Positions 43,958-51,320 of a stretch of DNA of 51,320 bases are shown here, one piece after another. The stretch is from Planctomycetota bacterium (GTDB lineage: Bacteria > Planctomycetota > Planctomycetia > Pirellulales > PLA5), in the NCBI GenBank assembly GCA_029259895.1, contig JAJDEG010000547.1, forward strand, positions 1-51,320, given 5' to 3'. The position numbers were made by a program, and so were the translations under genes. Within the stretch, counting starts at the first letter, position 1, and each line of letters starts with the position of its first letter. The notes under the pieces were generated by a model. That model was not told the origin of the DNA. It did no database searches and saw only the letters and a list, made by a program, of their open reading frames with translations.

Positions 43958-45700
43958 ATGACTACGCGAGCCATCGGCATCGACCTGGGCACGACCAACT
44001 CCATTGTCGCCTGCGTCAACGATCAGAGCCGTTCCGAAATCATCACCGACCAAGAGGGCAAAGTCGTCGTGCCGAGCGTGGTATTCTTCGATGCCGAACG
44101 GTCGGCGGTCGGGGAAGAGGCACGCTTGCGCGGCCGCACGATGCCGAATCGGCTGGCCGCCTGCGCCAAACGCGATCTGGGGCGCGACGCCTATTGCCAA
44201 CGCATCGGCGGAATGCTCGTTCCGCCCGCGGTCATTCAGGCGTACATTCTCAACCACTTGCGGCGGCTGATCACCGACCGGATCGGGGCCGATTTCTCCG
44301 CGGCGATCGGCGTGCCCGCCGAATTCAACGACGCACAGCGGCGGGCGGTGGTCGAAGCGGGCAAGATTGCCGGCCTCAGGATGGTCGATTTGATCAACGA
44401 ACCGGTGGCGGCCGCGCTGGCATATACGGAAGACACAGCGTTCATGCAGGCCGCCGGTTCTCAAGCCGGCCCGCACAACCTGCTGGTTTTCGACTTGGGC
44501 GGATACACGTTCGAGGCGACCGCGATTCGGATGGACCGCGGAAGTTTCGTCACACTCGCCACGTCGCGGGAAAACGCCCTCGGCGGCCACGACTGGGACA
44601 TGCGTCTGGTCGAGCACGCCGCAAAGATCTTTCAAGAAGCCCACGGCGTCGACTTGCGCAGCGATCCGGTGGCCCTCGACCAATTGCTCGGTAAGTGTGC
44701 CAAGGCGAAGATCGCCCTGGGAAAACACCGCGGCGCGAAAATGTCGCTGACCCGTTTCGACCAGCGCGTGGACGTGACGATCACGCGCGACGAATTCGCG
44801 CGATTGACTAGCGACCTCGTCGACCGGACCGCGGCGATCGCGACGCAGACCCTGGAGCGGGCCGGGTTGCGTTGGGGCGACGTCGCCCGCGTGTTGCTCG
44901 TCGGCGGAGCCACGCGGATGCCGGTGATCCACGACATGATTCGGGCGCATTGCGGCCGGGAACCGGATATCAGCGTCAATCCGGAAGAGGCAGTCGCTCG
45001 CGGGGCCGCGTTGTACGCCGCACAGCGATTGGCGGCCGGGCGCGGGGCGGGAGCCGCGATGGAATTGCACCTAGTGAACATGAACACGCATAGCCTGGGC
45101 GTCATCGGCGAACATGGTTTGACCGGCGAGAAAAAGGTCTCGGTGTTGATACCGAAGGGAACGACGCTTCCGGCCAAGGCCTCGCGCGAGTTCGTCACGT
45201 TGGCTACGGGCCAGAAGTCGATCGGCGTGACGATCGTCGAGTGCGACGACGCGCGGCCGCAAGCGTGCGTGCCGATCGGCCGCGCCGTCATCGACGATCT
45301 GCCGGAGGGCTTGACCGACCGCTGGCCGGTCGAGGTCACCTGCGAGTATGCCGCCAACGGTCGGATCAAAATCGACGCCCACGTCCGCTACACCGATCGC
45401 ACCGCCCACCTAGAAGTCGTGCGGCTGGGCGGATTGACGTCGACGCACGTCAAGTATTGGCGCGAGGTCGTGGCCGCCGGCCGCGGTCTGTCGGGAATTC
45501 GCGAGGTGTTGGCGAAAGAAGCCGGCGACGGCCGCACCGCGCCGATCGCATTGGCGAAGTCGCAGGCCGAAGCCGCCGAGGAGCCGGAGAACGTGATCCT
45601 GACGTTCTTGCGACGGTTGGCGCCGTTCGCGTTTCGCAAAGCAGCGACCGGCGACCGAGAATCCTCCGAACTGAAGGAGGACCAATCGGCGTCCTCCTAA
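43958..45700 (+). CDS. Hsp70/DnaK-like protein with altered phosphate motif
   Basis: The 580-residue Hsp70 relative has the nucleotide-binding domain motifs AIGIDLGTTNSIVACV (phosphate 1), INEPVAAALAY, FDLGGYTFEATAI (phosphate 2) and VLLVGGATRMPVI (adenosine). Canonical DnaK has DLGGGTFD; here Tyr replaces a glycine and Glu an Asp. A substrate-binding beta domain follows (HSLGVIGE, VSVLIPKGTTLPAK, TGQKSIGVTIVE), but the helical lid is short and ends in an acidic tail. It is therefore not the housekeeping DnaK and is probably a specialised chaperone or scaffold, as seen in other bacterial stress islands. TAGGA lies about 8 bases before the ATG. No grpE or dnaJ is adjacent. Confidence 0.9.
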   Translation: MTTRAIGIDLGTTNSIVACVNDQSRSEIITDQEGKVVVPSVVFFDAERSAVGEEARLRGRTMPNRLAACAKRDLGRDAYCQRIGGMLVPPAVIQAYILNHLRRLITDRIGADFSAAIGVPAEFNDAQRRAVVEAGKIAGLRMVDLINEPVAAALAYTEDTAFMQAAGSQAGPHNLLVFDLGGYTFEATAIRMDRGSFVTLATSRENALGGHDWDMRLVEHAAKIFQEAHGVDLRSDPVALDQLLGKCAKAKIALGKHRGAKMSLTRFDQRVDVTITRDEFARLTSDLVDRTAAIATQTLERAGLRWGDVARVLLVGGATRMPVIHDMIRAHCGREPDISVNPEEAVARGAALYAAQRLAAGRGAGAAMELHLVNMNTHSLGVIGEHGLTGEKKVSVLIPKGTTLPAKASREFVTLATGQKSIGVTIVECDDARPQACVPIGRAVIDDLPEGLTDRWPVEVTCEYAANGRIKIDAHVRYTDRTAHLEVVRLGGLTSTHVKYWREVVAAGRGLSGIREVLAKEAGDGRTAPIALAKSQAEAAEEPENVILTFLRRLAPFAFRKAATGDRESSELKEDQSASS

Positions 45701-45856
45701 GCGGCGTGTGGCTCGTGCGCAATTGGCCGCGCATATCTTGACGATCGAGCACACGTCATTCCCAATCGGCGTTTGGGACGCGGTCTGCTTGAAGTCGATA
45801 CCGCTCGACTGTCAGGCGTCAGGCGACGATCGTCTGTCCGCAGTCCATCGAGGCCT

Positions 45857-46092
45857 CCCCACCGCCTCCACCAGATCGCCCATGCCCAGGTGCGTGTACC
45901 GCGATCCGTCGTCAGCGTGATCGTCGAATGCCGGGCCAGCGCCTGAGTGCCCTTCGGCGGAACGCTGGCCGCGACGAGGTGCGTGATGAAGCCGTGGCGG
46001 AGCGAATGGAAGTCGACGACTTGGCCAGCGGCGTCAATGTCGCGGACAGGTCGGTCCGACGTGATTCGCCGGCAGCTTGGAGTTGCAACCAC
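45857..46092 (-). pseudogene. Tyrosine recombinase remnant (C-terminal catalytic part)
   Basis: ORF 45697-46092 reads DAAGQVVDFHSLRHGFITHLVAASVPPKGTQALARHSTITLT, the HxLRH and H/W boxes of planctomycete integrases. A frameshift follows. The other frame continues RYTHLGMGDLVEAVG with the catalytic tyrosine. No N-terminal half is found. The terminal about 80 bp match the remnant at 37838-37915. It is dead, but gives the best reference for this integrase family in the window. Confidence 0.8.
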
Positions 46093-46401
46093 AAAGTGCC
46101 CAATCGATCAGTGCAAATCGCGGCAGATTTACCAGCACCACGGGAAGCACTGCGACGTTTCGCCGTCGTCGCAACTTCAAACCGTTTCTGCCGATACGTC
46201 AAAACGGTCTCCGGCCTCCGAAGCCGACGGAAGAATTCGATTGAAACGGTGTTGTATTTGATTACCGCCTCTGGAATCGCGCAGCGTGACCGGGCGGGTC
46301 GAGAGGAAGCGTGGGCGGGAGCGGCGGTTTGTGCGGCGGGAGCGTGACCGGCCGACGGGAGAGCGAATGGCGAACGGGCGGGTGCGGTCCGTGGCGTCCG
46401 T

Positions 46402-47638
46402 TTATGGTGGAAGTGGAAGCGGCAGGCGCGAGCGGCGGACGGCGGAGAACCAGGCGAGAGCGTCGTGTCCGCGTTGTTTTAGCGTGACCGAGAGCGAGGT
46501 GAGAACGCCTTGGATCCACGCGCCGCGCCACATGCGGTTGCCGCCCCACACTTTGCGATTGACGACGGCGGGACGAATCGCCCGCATCGGCGCGTTCGTC
46601 GCCGTTGAGCCGATGGCCGCGCCACGCTCGGCGCACGGCGAACGCCTCGTCGCACAACGCCAACACGCGCCGCGGCAACAGCACGGCGCCGCGGACGGCG
46701 GCTTCCAACAATTCCCGACAACGCCGCTGCAAATGGCCGACGCACTGCTGATGAGCGGCCTGCGTGAACCGGTTGTAGACGCTCCAACCGTCGTGAATCA
46801 TCGTGTGCGACCAGTCCGCGCCCAACAACCGCTCGGCGATGTCGCCGCTGCGGTCGCCGATTTCATAACACGTCGCGGTCTCGCCGACGAACACGTGCAG
46901 CCAGGCGTTCTTGCCACCAACGCGCCAGCCGGTCTCGTCGGGCACAACCCACCGCGAGCCGCGCACGGCCGCCCGCAGCTCGTCGTGCGCGTTCCGAGAC
47001 CGCTCGGCCGTACGCCGCAAACTGCGCACGCCGGTGGCCCGCGCGATCGAGATGCCGAACAGGTCGCGAAAGAATCGTTGGCATTTGCCGTGCGGCAGGC
47101 CGCGGCCTTTGTTCAACGTGACCAGCGCGGCGTGCGCGTCGGGGCCGAGTTGGCTGGCCGCCGCGCCGAGGGCGTCGCTCGTTTGCAGCGCGTGGCGTCC
47201 TTGCACGCGGCGGCTGCAATCGCGACACTTGCCGACCCGAACGGTGAACTCGCGGTGGATCGGCCGTCGCGGAATCTCGGTTTGATACTGCGCGGCCGCG
47301 TGCGTCGCTTTGACGTGCTCTCCGCCGCTGTGTGGGCACGCCGTCGGCAACGGCGCGTCGTACCGCTCGTCGATCCGCGGCGGCGGAATCGCCGCGCGAT
47401 GGGCGTGTCGTCCATGACGCCGGCCTCGCTTGCGGCCCGGCTTCTTCGGCTCGGCGGCCGGGCCGTCTGCCTGGCGAAATGGCGCCGCCTGATGTTTGCC
47501 GCTGCGCCGCGCCGCTTCCAACGCGGCCACCAGTTTGGTCACTTGCCTACGAAGCTTGGCCAACTCACGCCGCAAACACTCGTTCACCGCCCGCAGCGCG
47601 GATTTCTCGGCAGCCAGTTCCCGAAGTCTCGTATCCAT
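46402..47638 (-). pseudogene. IS66-family transposase broken by internal deletion and frameshift
   Basis: Minus strand from MDTRLRELAAEKSALRAV: an N-terminal coiled coil with leucine spacing, a basic linker, a zinc-type CPHSGG...CRDC region, YQTEIPRRPIHREFTV, then the catalytic region VVPDETGWRVGGKNAWLHVFV and SHTMIHDGWSVYNRFTQAAHQQCVGHLQRR. After ALCDEAFAVRRAW homology stops near 46610. It resumes in another frame as TNAPMRAIRPAVVNRKVWGGNRMW and runs to 46402. The roughly 70-100 residues normally between (including the final catalytic Glu region spacing) are gone. No terminal inverted repeats or IS66 accessory genes were recognised. Confidence 0.85.
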
Positions 47639-47720
47639 AACACGGCAAAACATGCCGCGCAACCGCCCAGCAGAGCAAGATCAATTCTGACTGAAGGTGG
47701 TAAACAAATACCACTCACGG

Positions 47721-48863
47721 TCATTGGCGAAGCCGTATTTGAATTCTTCGCGCCGCCATCGCGGCGTCTTCGTCGCGGCGCACGAAATACAGTTCGGTGG
47801 TGCGAATATCCGCGTGCCCCGCGAATTGTCGGACCTCGTGCATTTGAGCGCCGTTGCGAATCGCGTCGTTGATGGCGGACTTGCGCAGAGAGTGAATGCC
47901 GATGCCGCGAGCACCGAGCCGCTCTGGATCGATGCCCGCGGCTCGACAGTAGCGCTTCACGAGCCGCCACGGCGTTTTGCGATCGAGGTGCCGGCGTTTG
48001 AAACCTGTACTGTCTCGCCGCATCGGTCGAAACAGCGGTCCCTCGATGTCCTCCTTGATGCCGGCAGCATCCATGTACACCAGTATCGGCCGCGCCGCAT
48101 CGAGGAGGATCTTGCGCGCTTTCTTGTTGCGCTTCTCCGTGACGTTGAGGTAATATTCGACCCCGTCAAACTCCAGATGCCCAACGCATGCGCCGATGAT
48201 CGCTGAGACCCGGCAACCCGTGATGAAAAACGTCTGCAACATGGCGAAGTCTCGAACTCCCTGAAGCGTATCAGTGGAAATTGCCTTCAGAAGTTCAACG
48301 GCCTGCTTGCTGGTCAGCGCCGGCGTCGTGTTCTTGGCGACCGGCGGCGCTTTGACAGCCGCGATTGCCTGAGCGGTTTCCCAGGAGATGAGCCCCTTGG
48401 AGGCGAATTGCTGATAAGCGCCGCGAAGGACCGATAGGCGGCGTGCGATCGTCGTCGGCCGCATTCCTGCTCTGAGCAGCGCCGCCTTGTAAAGCCTTAC
48501 GTGGTCCGCGTTCACCGCCAGCGGCTCGACACCCAGTCCACGCAGGTGATGCACGAAGTGCGCCAGATCGCGACCGTACCCTTCGATCGAATGCTCCGAC
48601 AAAAGCACGTCGCAGACCCAAGGTACGAGCGCACTGGCAGGACTGTGCCCCGACGAACTCGATCCTACGGCGGGAATGACACGCATGAGGAACGCCGCGA
48701 TTCGTTCGTTGACCGAAAGATCTCCGTCTGCTTGGAGTGCTTGCCTGGGTGCCGACGATACGATTCGATCGACCGGCGACTCCACGGTGAGGTCGCCGGC
48801 GGGCTTCGTCACGTTGTTCTCCGGAGCTTTTCCGCCCAAGTCAATCGCGGGTTTCTCGCTCAT
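47721..48863 (-). CDS. Tyrosine recombinase/integrase, apparently intact
   Basis: 380 residues from the ATG at 48863 (AAGG upstream). An N-terminal tail leads to a core-binding domain (SEHSIEGYGRDLAHFVHHLRGLG, PTTIARRLSVLRGAYQQFA) and a catalytic domain with Arg in FFITGCRVSAII, the box IHSLRKSAINDAI, the His in QFAGHADIRTTELYF and the probable nucleophile Tyr in ELYFVRRDED. It should cut and join DNA at specific sites as an integrase, resolvase or invertase. It is a different subfamily from the dead integrases (no HLGxxDLVEAV end). It lies 83 bp upstream of the broken IS66 on the same strand and divergent from the AAA+ gene. It is the only intact recombinase candidate for the 39.5-41.6 kb inversion, but there is no direct link. 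Confidence 0.88.
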   Translation of the reverse strand: MSEKPAIDLGGKAPENNVTKPAGDLTVESPVDRIVSSAPRQALQADGDLSVNERIAAFLMRVIPAVGSSSSGHSPASALVPWVCDVLLSEHSIEGYGRDLAHFVHHLRGLGVEPLAVNADHVRLYKAALLRAGMRPTTIARRLSVLRGAYQQFASKGLISWETAQAIAAVKAPPVAKNTTPALTSKQAVELLKAISTDTLQGVRDFAMLQTFFITGCRVSAIIGACVGHLEFDGVEYYLNVTEKRNKKARKILLDAARPILVYMDAAGIKEDIEGPLFRPMRRDSTGFKRRHLDRKTPWRLVKRYCRAAGIDPERLGARGIGIHSLRKSAINDAIRNGAQMHEVRQFAGHADIRTTELYFVRRDEDAAMAARRIQIRLRQ

Positions 48864-49219
48864 CAAATACCTTGTGAAAGGTGAGGAACGTAAAGCACAT
48901 TATGCTCCACGCTCACCTTACGACGCTCGCGAACCGTTTGTCGATGCCTTTTGTTCGATGCATGGCTAACGTGCCGAATGCATTGATGAAGTCGTCGATC
49001 AAGCGCCCTTGAAGGGCGTCTAATCGTCCACGCAGATTCGAGCACGATAGACGGGTTCTATCCAGCCGCCAGCGCAGCGTTCGCCGCCAAGAAACGGTCG
49101 TTCCGCACAGCGGAAGCGCACTTCGCAGTCTAACCGTCTAAGCGAAAACAAAGTGCTTGTACTCATGCCCTCTGCCCTGGTACGGTCGCAGGGAACGGAC
49201 GACTTTGAAAAATCGATTC

Positions 49220-50047
49220 ATGACTCGACAACAAATCACACGGCCGGCCGGAGCCATTACGATTTCGACGTACCAGCGCCTCGAAGAATACGTGGCGGCA
49301 TTCGCCAACGGCCACATCAACCTGCTGATCCTCGTCGGCTCTGCTGGCCTGGCGAAAAGCCGCACCGTGCGTGGCGTGTTGCGCGACGACGCCTGTTGGC
49401 TCGAAGGGAACGCCACGGCGTTCGGCATGTACCTGGCGCTGTACCGCAATCGCGACCGGTTCGTCGTGATCGACGATGTCGACTCGCTTTACTCGGACAA
49501 GCACGGCATTCGACTGCTCAAATGCCTGTGCCAGACCGAAGACCAAAAAACCGTCGCTTGGCATTCGGCCGCCCGCAGCCTCGAAAAATCCGGCGTCCCC
49601 AGGGAGTTTGTCACGGCTAGCCGAGTGATCATCATCGCCAACGACTGGCGAACGCTCAATCGCAACGTGGCGGCGCTGCAGGACCGCGGACACGTCCTGG
49701 TGTTCCGGCCGACAGCGGAAGCAGTCCACGCCAAGGCCGGCGAATTCTTTCGCGACGCGGAGATCCTGCGTTGGTTCTCCACTAATCTGCATCGGATTCC
49801 CGAACCGTCGTTACGCCTCTATCTTCGCGCCGCCGAGTTGCGCCGCGCCGGCATGGACTGGACCAGCGTCGTGCCGCTCGCTCCCGAGAACCACCGCAAG
49901 CGGCTGGTCCTGGAACTGCGGGCCGACCGCTCGTTTGCCACCGAGGAAGCACGGGCCCGTGAGTTCGCCCGCCGCGGCGGCGGTTGCCGAGCGACCTATT
50001 TCAACTATCGGCGTCGCTTTCGCGAACAAACAACGCCCGCTCTCTGA
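49220..50047 (+). CDS. AAA+-like ATPase, mobile-element associated
   Basis: 275 residues from the preferred ATG at 49220. P-loop-like INLLILVGSAGLAKSRTV (the usual G before KS is Ala: GLAKS), Walker B VVIDDVDSLYS, and a sensor-like SRVIIIANDW with a later arginine-rich region. It resembles DnaC/IstB-like loaders in layout but is not a clear member. No ribosome binding site is evident. The C-terminal part holds TEEARAREFARRGGGCRATYFNYRRR, basic and possibly DNA-binding. Neighbours are the divergent recombinase and a convergent orphan gene, suggesting an integrative element where it may assist replication or target choice. Function unproven. Confidence 0.65.
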   Translation: MTRQQITRPAGAITISTYQRLEEYVAAFANGHINLLILVGSAGLAKSRTVRGVLRDDACWLEGNATAFGMYLALYRNRDRFVVIDDVDSLYSDKHGIRLLKCLCQTEDQKTVAWHSAARSLEKSGVPREFVTASRVIIIANDWRTLNRNVAALQDRGHVLVFRPTAEAVHAKAGEFFRDAEILRWFSTNLHRIPEPSLRLYLRAAELRRAGMDWTSVVPLAPENHRKRLVLELRADRSFATEEARAREFARRGGGCRATYFNYRRRFREQTTPAL

Positions 50048-50090
50048 AGTAGGTCGCCGAGAGTAGCGCCTTCGCGAAACGTGTGAGGTG

Positions 50091-50840
50091 TCACCTCTTA
50101 TCGAGTGAGGCCAAACGCCGCGGCCGTACATCGTATTCTCGATGGCGCGCGTGATTTGGAGCATCCGACGGGTCAGCGGCGAACGGCCGGACGATCCGCC
50201 GCCGCATGCGAATCGCCGACAGCGGCACGGCTGAGAGCCCGGCGGTTTTTCGCCGCTTGTTCACGATGGCCAGCAATTTGAGCACCTGCTGGCGAACGGG
50301 AGCGTATGGCTCGAACGGCAGACTGTAGAGTTGCGCCGCCAGGTGCTCCGCGGAATCGCGCGTGGCCCGGTCGCAAAAATACGCCTTCAATTCCGTGAAC
50401 GGGTCGCGGCCGATCCGGACGCGGACGCGATAGCGGCCATCGACCGGCACCGGCTGGTTGGGTACGATTCGGCGCAGGAATTGTCCGCGCTTCACACTGA
50501 TCGAGTAACCGGCAAATTGAATCGGCACGCGCCGTGCATCCCGGACCGCAGCCGCTTCTTCGGCGAAGAACCGATGCTGCCCGTGGGTGGCCAATAGCAG
50601 GAAGAACCGATCGAAACGGAGATACTGGACGTTGGCCAGTCCGGCTTGTTTGCGCCGCGACCGCGATGCGCGCGAGACCGCGACGCCGTACTTGTGGATG
50701 AGTTTTTTGTCGATCGTCTGCGCGTCCTTCCCCGCCGGCAGCCAGCCGGCGGCGTAGAACCAGTATCCGTGAGGCAGATAGTTGCACGCCAGCTGCTGCA
50801 CGAATCCTTCGACCGACGTTGCCTGGCATCGATAATTCAT
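50091..50840 (-). CDS. Hypothetical protein of a probable planctomycete mobile-element family
   Basis: 249 residues from the ATG at 50840 (the TTG at 50849 is the ORF-track start). The sequence NYRCQATSVEGFVQQLACNYLPHGYWFYAAGWLPAGKDAQTIDKKLIHKYGVAVSRASRSRRKQAGLANVQYLRFDRFFLLLATHGQHRFF is well formed. It is followed by VPIQFAGYSISVKRG and a basic C-terminus. I believe similar proteins recur in planctomycete genomes, but I cannot name a function; DNA-binding is suggested by the basic surface patches only. It converges with the AAA+ gene (stops 44 bp apart). No signal peptide or membrane span. Confidence 0.65.
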   Translation of the reverse strand: MNYRCQATSVEGFVQQLACNYLPHGYWFYAAGWLPAGKDAQTIDKKLIHKYGVAVSRASRSRRKQAGLANVQYLRFDRFFLLLATHGQHRFFAEEAAAVRDARRVPIQFAGYSISVKRGQFLRRIVPNQPVPVDGRYRVRVRIGRDPFTELKAYFCDRATRDSAEHLAAQLYSLPFEPYAPVRQQVLKLLAIVNKRRKTAGLSAVPLSAIRMRRRIVRPFAADPSDAPNHARHREYDVRPRRLASLDKR

Positions 50841-51147
50841 AGCCCTCAAGGCCGATATGGCCTCCTAGCGCGTCGATGTGACGTAACGCCGGCAAAGGGA
50901 CGCCTCCACGGGAAAGTCGCGGACCTCGCGGCGATTTGGCGGTTTGGGACGGTGTGATCGCGGCTGGCCACATTCACCCAGGCGGCAAGAAAAATGAGGG
51001 CTATTAGGCGAGCCCTCGACGCCATGAAAAACCTTGGTTGGACGCCAATCTCGCGCCTCCTGCGCGCGATTACGCGGACCACCGAACCACCGCAAGAACC
51101 TCAAACCTTCGGGCGATCCTCGTCGCCGTTCGCGAAAATGCCCCACT

Positions 51148-51184
51148 GGCGGCGCCCCAACTGTATTCCCAGTTGCGCGCCGCC
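51148..51184. repeat. Long imperfect hairpin in terminal intergenic region
   Basis: GGCGGCGCCCCAACTG and CAGTTGCGCGCCGCC form an 8-bp plus 6-bp stem with a one-base bulge and the loop TATTCC. No gene is recognised in 50841-51320. It could be a terminator, an element end or a recombination site; the window ends before this can be judged. Confidence 0.5.
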
Positions 51185-51320
51185 AATTCATAGGCGTTCC
51201 GCTAAAACTTCCACGGCTCCAGTCGACGCGTATTGGATACACGTCGCCTGTACACCGTCCATCGGCTGACACAGCAGGCCATCTCTCCCGAGACAGTCTG
51301 CTGCGACCGCGTTTACCTCC

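Noticed and set aside
50865-51272. Minus-strand ORF of 135 residues at the right end
   Set aside because: Low-complexity, no start signal or recognisable motif, and it overlaps other equally poor frames.

Overview
The window looks like a planctomycete chromosome (Pirellulales-like). The evidence is high GC, a giant secreted protein that begins with the planctomycete EPLEDRRLL motif, dockerin-like and PEP-CTERM ends, a planctomycete-type IS66 transposase, and several tyrosine recombinase remnants. No rRNA, tRNA or CRISPR array was seen. All identifications come from reading motifs by eye; no database search was run.

Layout. 1-5.2 kb: end of a Na/Pi-cotransporter-like protein (PhoU domain), polyphosphate kinase 2, a CBS-pair protein, an ornithine cyclodeaminase-family enzyme, a truncated dienelactone hydrolase and a small coiled-coil protein. 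5.4-14.1 kb: one giant cyclic beta-1,2-glucan synthase (NdvB type) on the minus strand. 14.2-16.5 kb: an accessory patch with a 100-bp MITE-like element, a joined scrap of a copper ATPase gene and an acetate kinase gene, orphan ORFs and an integrase fragment. 16.8-20.0 kb: baeRF-like protein, GalT-like enzyme, YbaK-like deacylase and a small membrane protein. 20.2-26.4 kb (minus): CheB-CheR-PAS fusion, four-PAS histidine kinase and LuxR-type response regulator. 26.7-30.6 kb: receiver protein with a Glu at the phosphosite, small conserved protein, Hsp20, BON protein, CsrA, a second receiver protein and a fatty acid desaturase. 31.4-37.5 kb: giant secreted metalloprotease-like protein. 38.5-41.9 kb: a secreted PEP-CTERM beta-repeat gene whose central 2,019 bp is inverted. 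42.5-45.7 kb: two CBS genes and an Hsp70-like protein. 45.7-51.3 kb: mobile-element territory with an integrase remnant, an IS66 transposase broken by an internal deletion, an intact tyrosine recombinase, an AAA+ ATPase and an orphan gene.

How the genes fit together. Phosphate/polyphosphate handling, CBS energy sensors, Hsp20, an Hsp70 variant, BON, CsrA, a baeRF release-factor homologue, a desaturase and PAS/receiver signalling form a stress or energy-limitation island. The copA-ackA scar suggests that a fermentation/metal module of the kind often found with such genes has been lost. The fourth PAS domain of the kinase resembles the FixL haem domain, so oxygen is a plausible input (inference).

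The strongest unusual signal is at 38451-41876. Reverting the segment between two GGCGGA/TCCGCC inverted hexamers fuses three ORF pieces, in frame at both joints, into one 1,141-residue secreted protein with dockerin-like and PEP-CTERM ends. This is either a phase-variable surface-protein switch or a precise gene-breaking inversion, and it lies among active and dead tyrosine recombinases.
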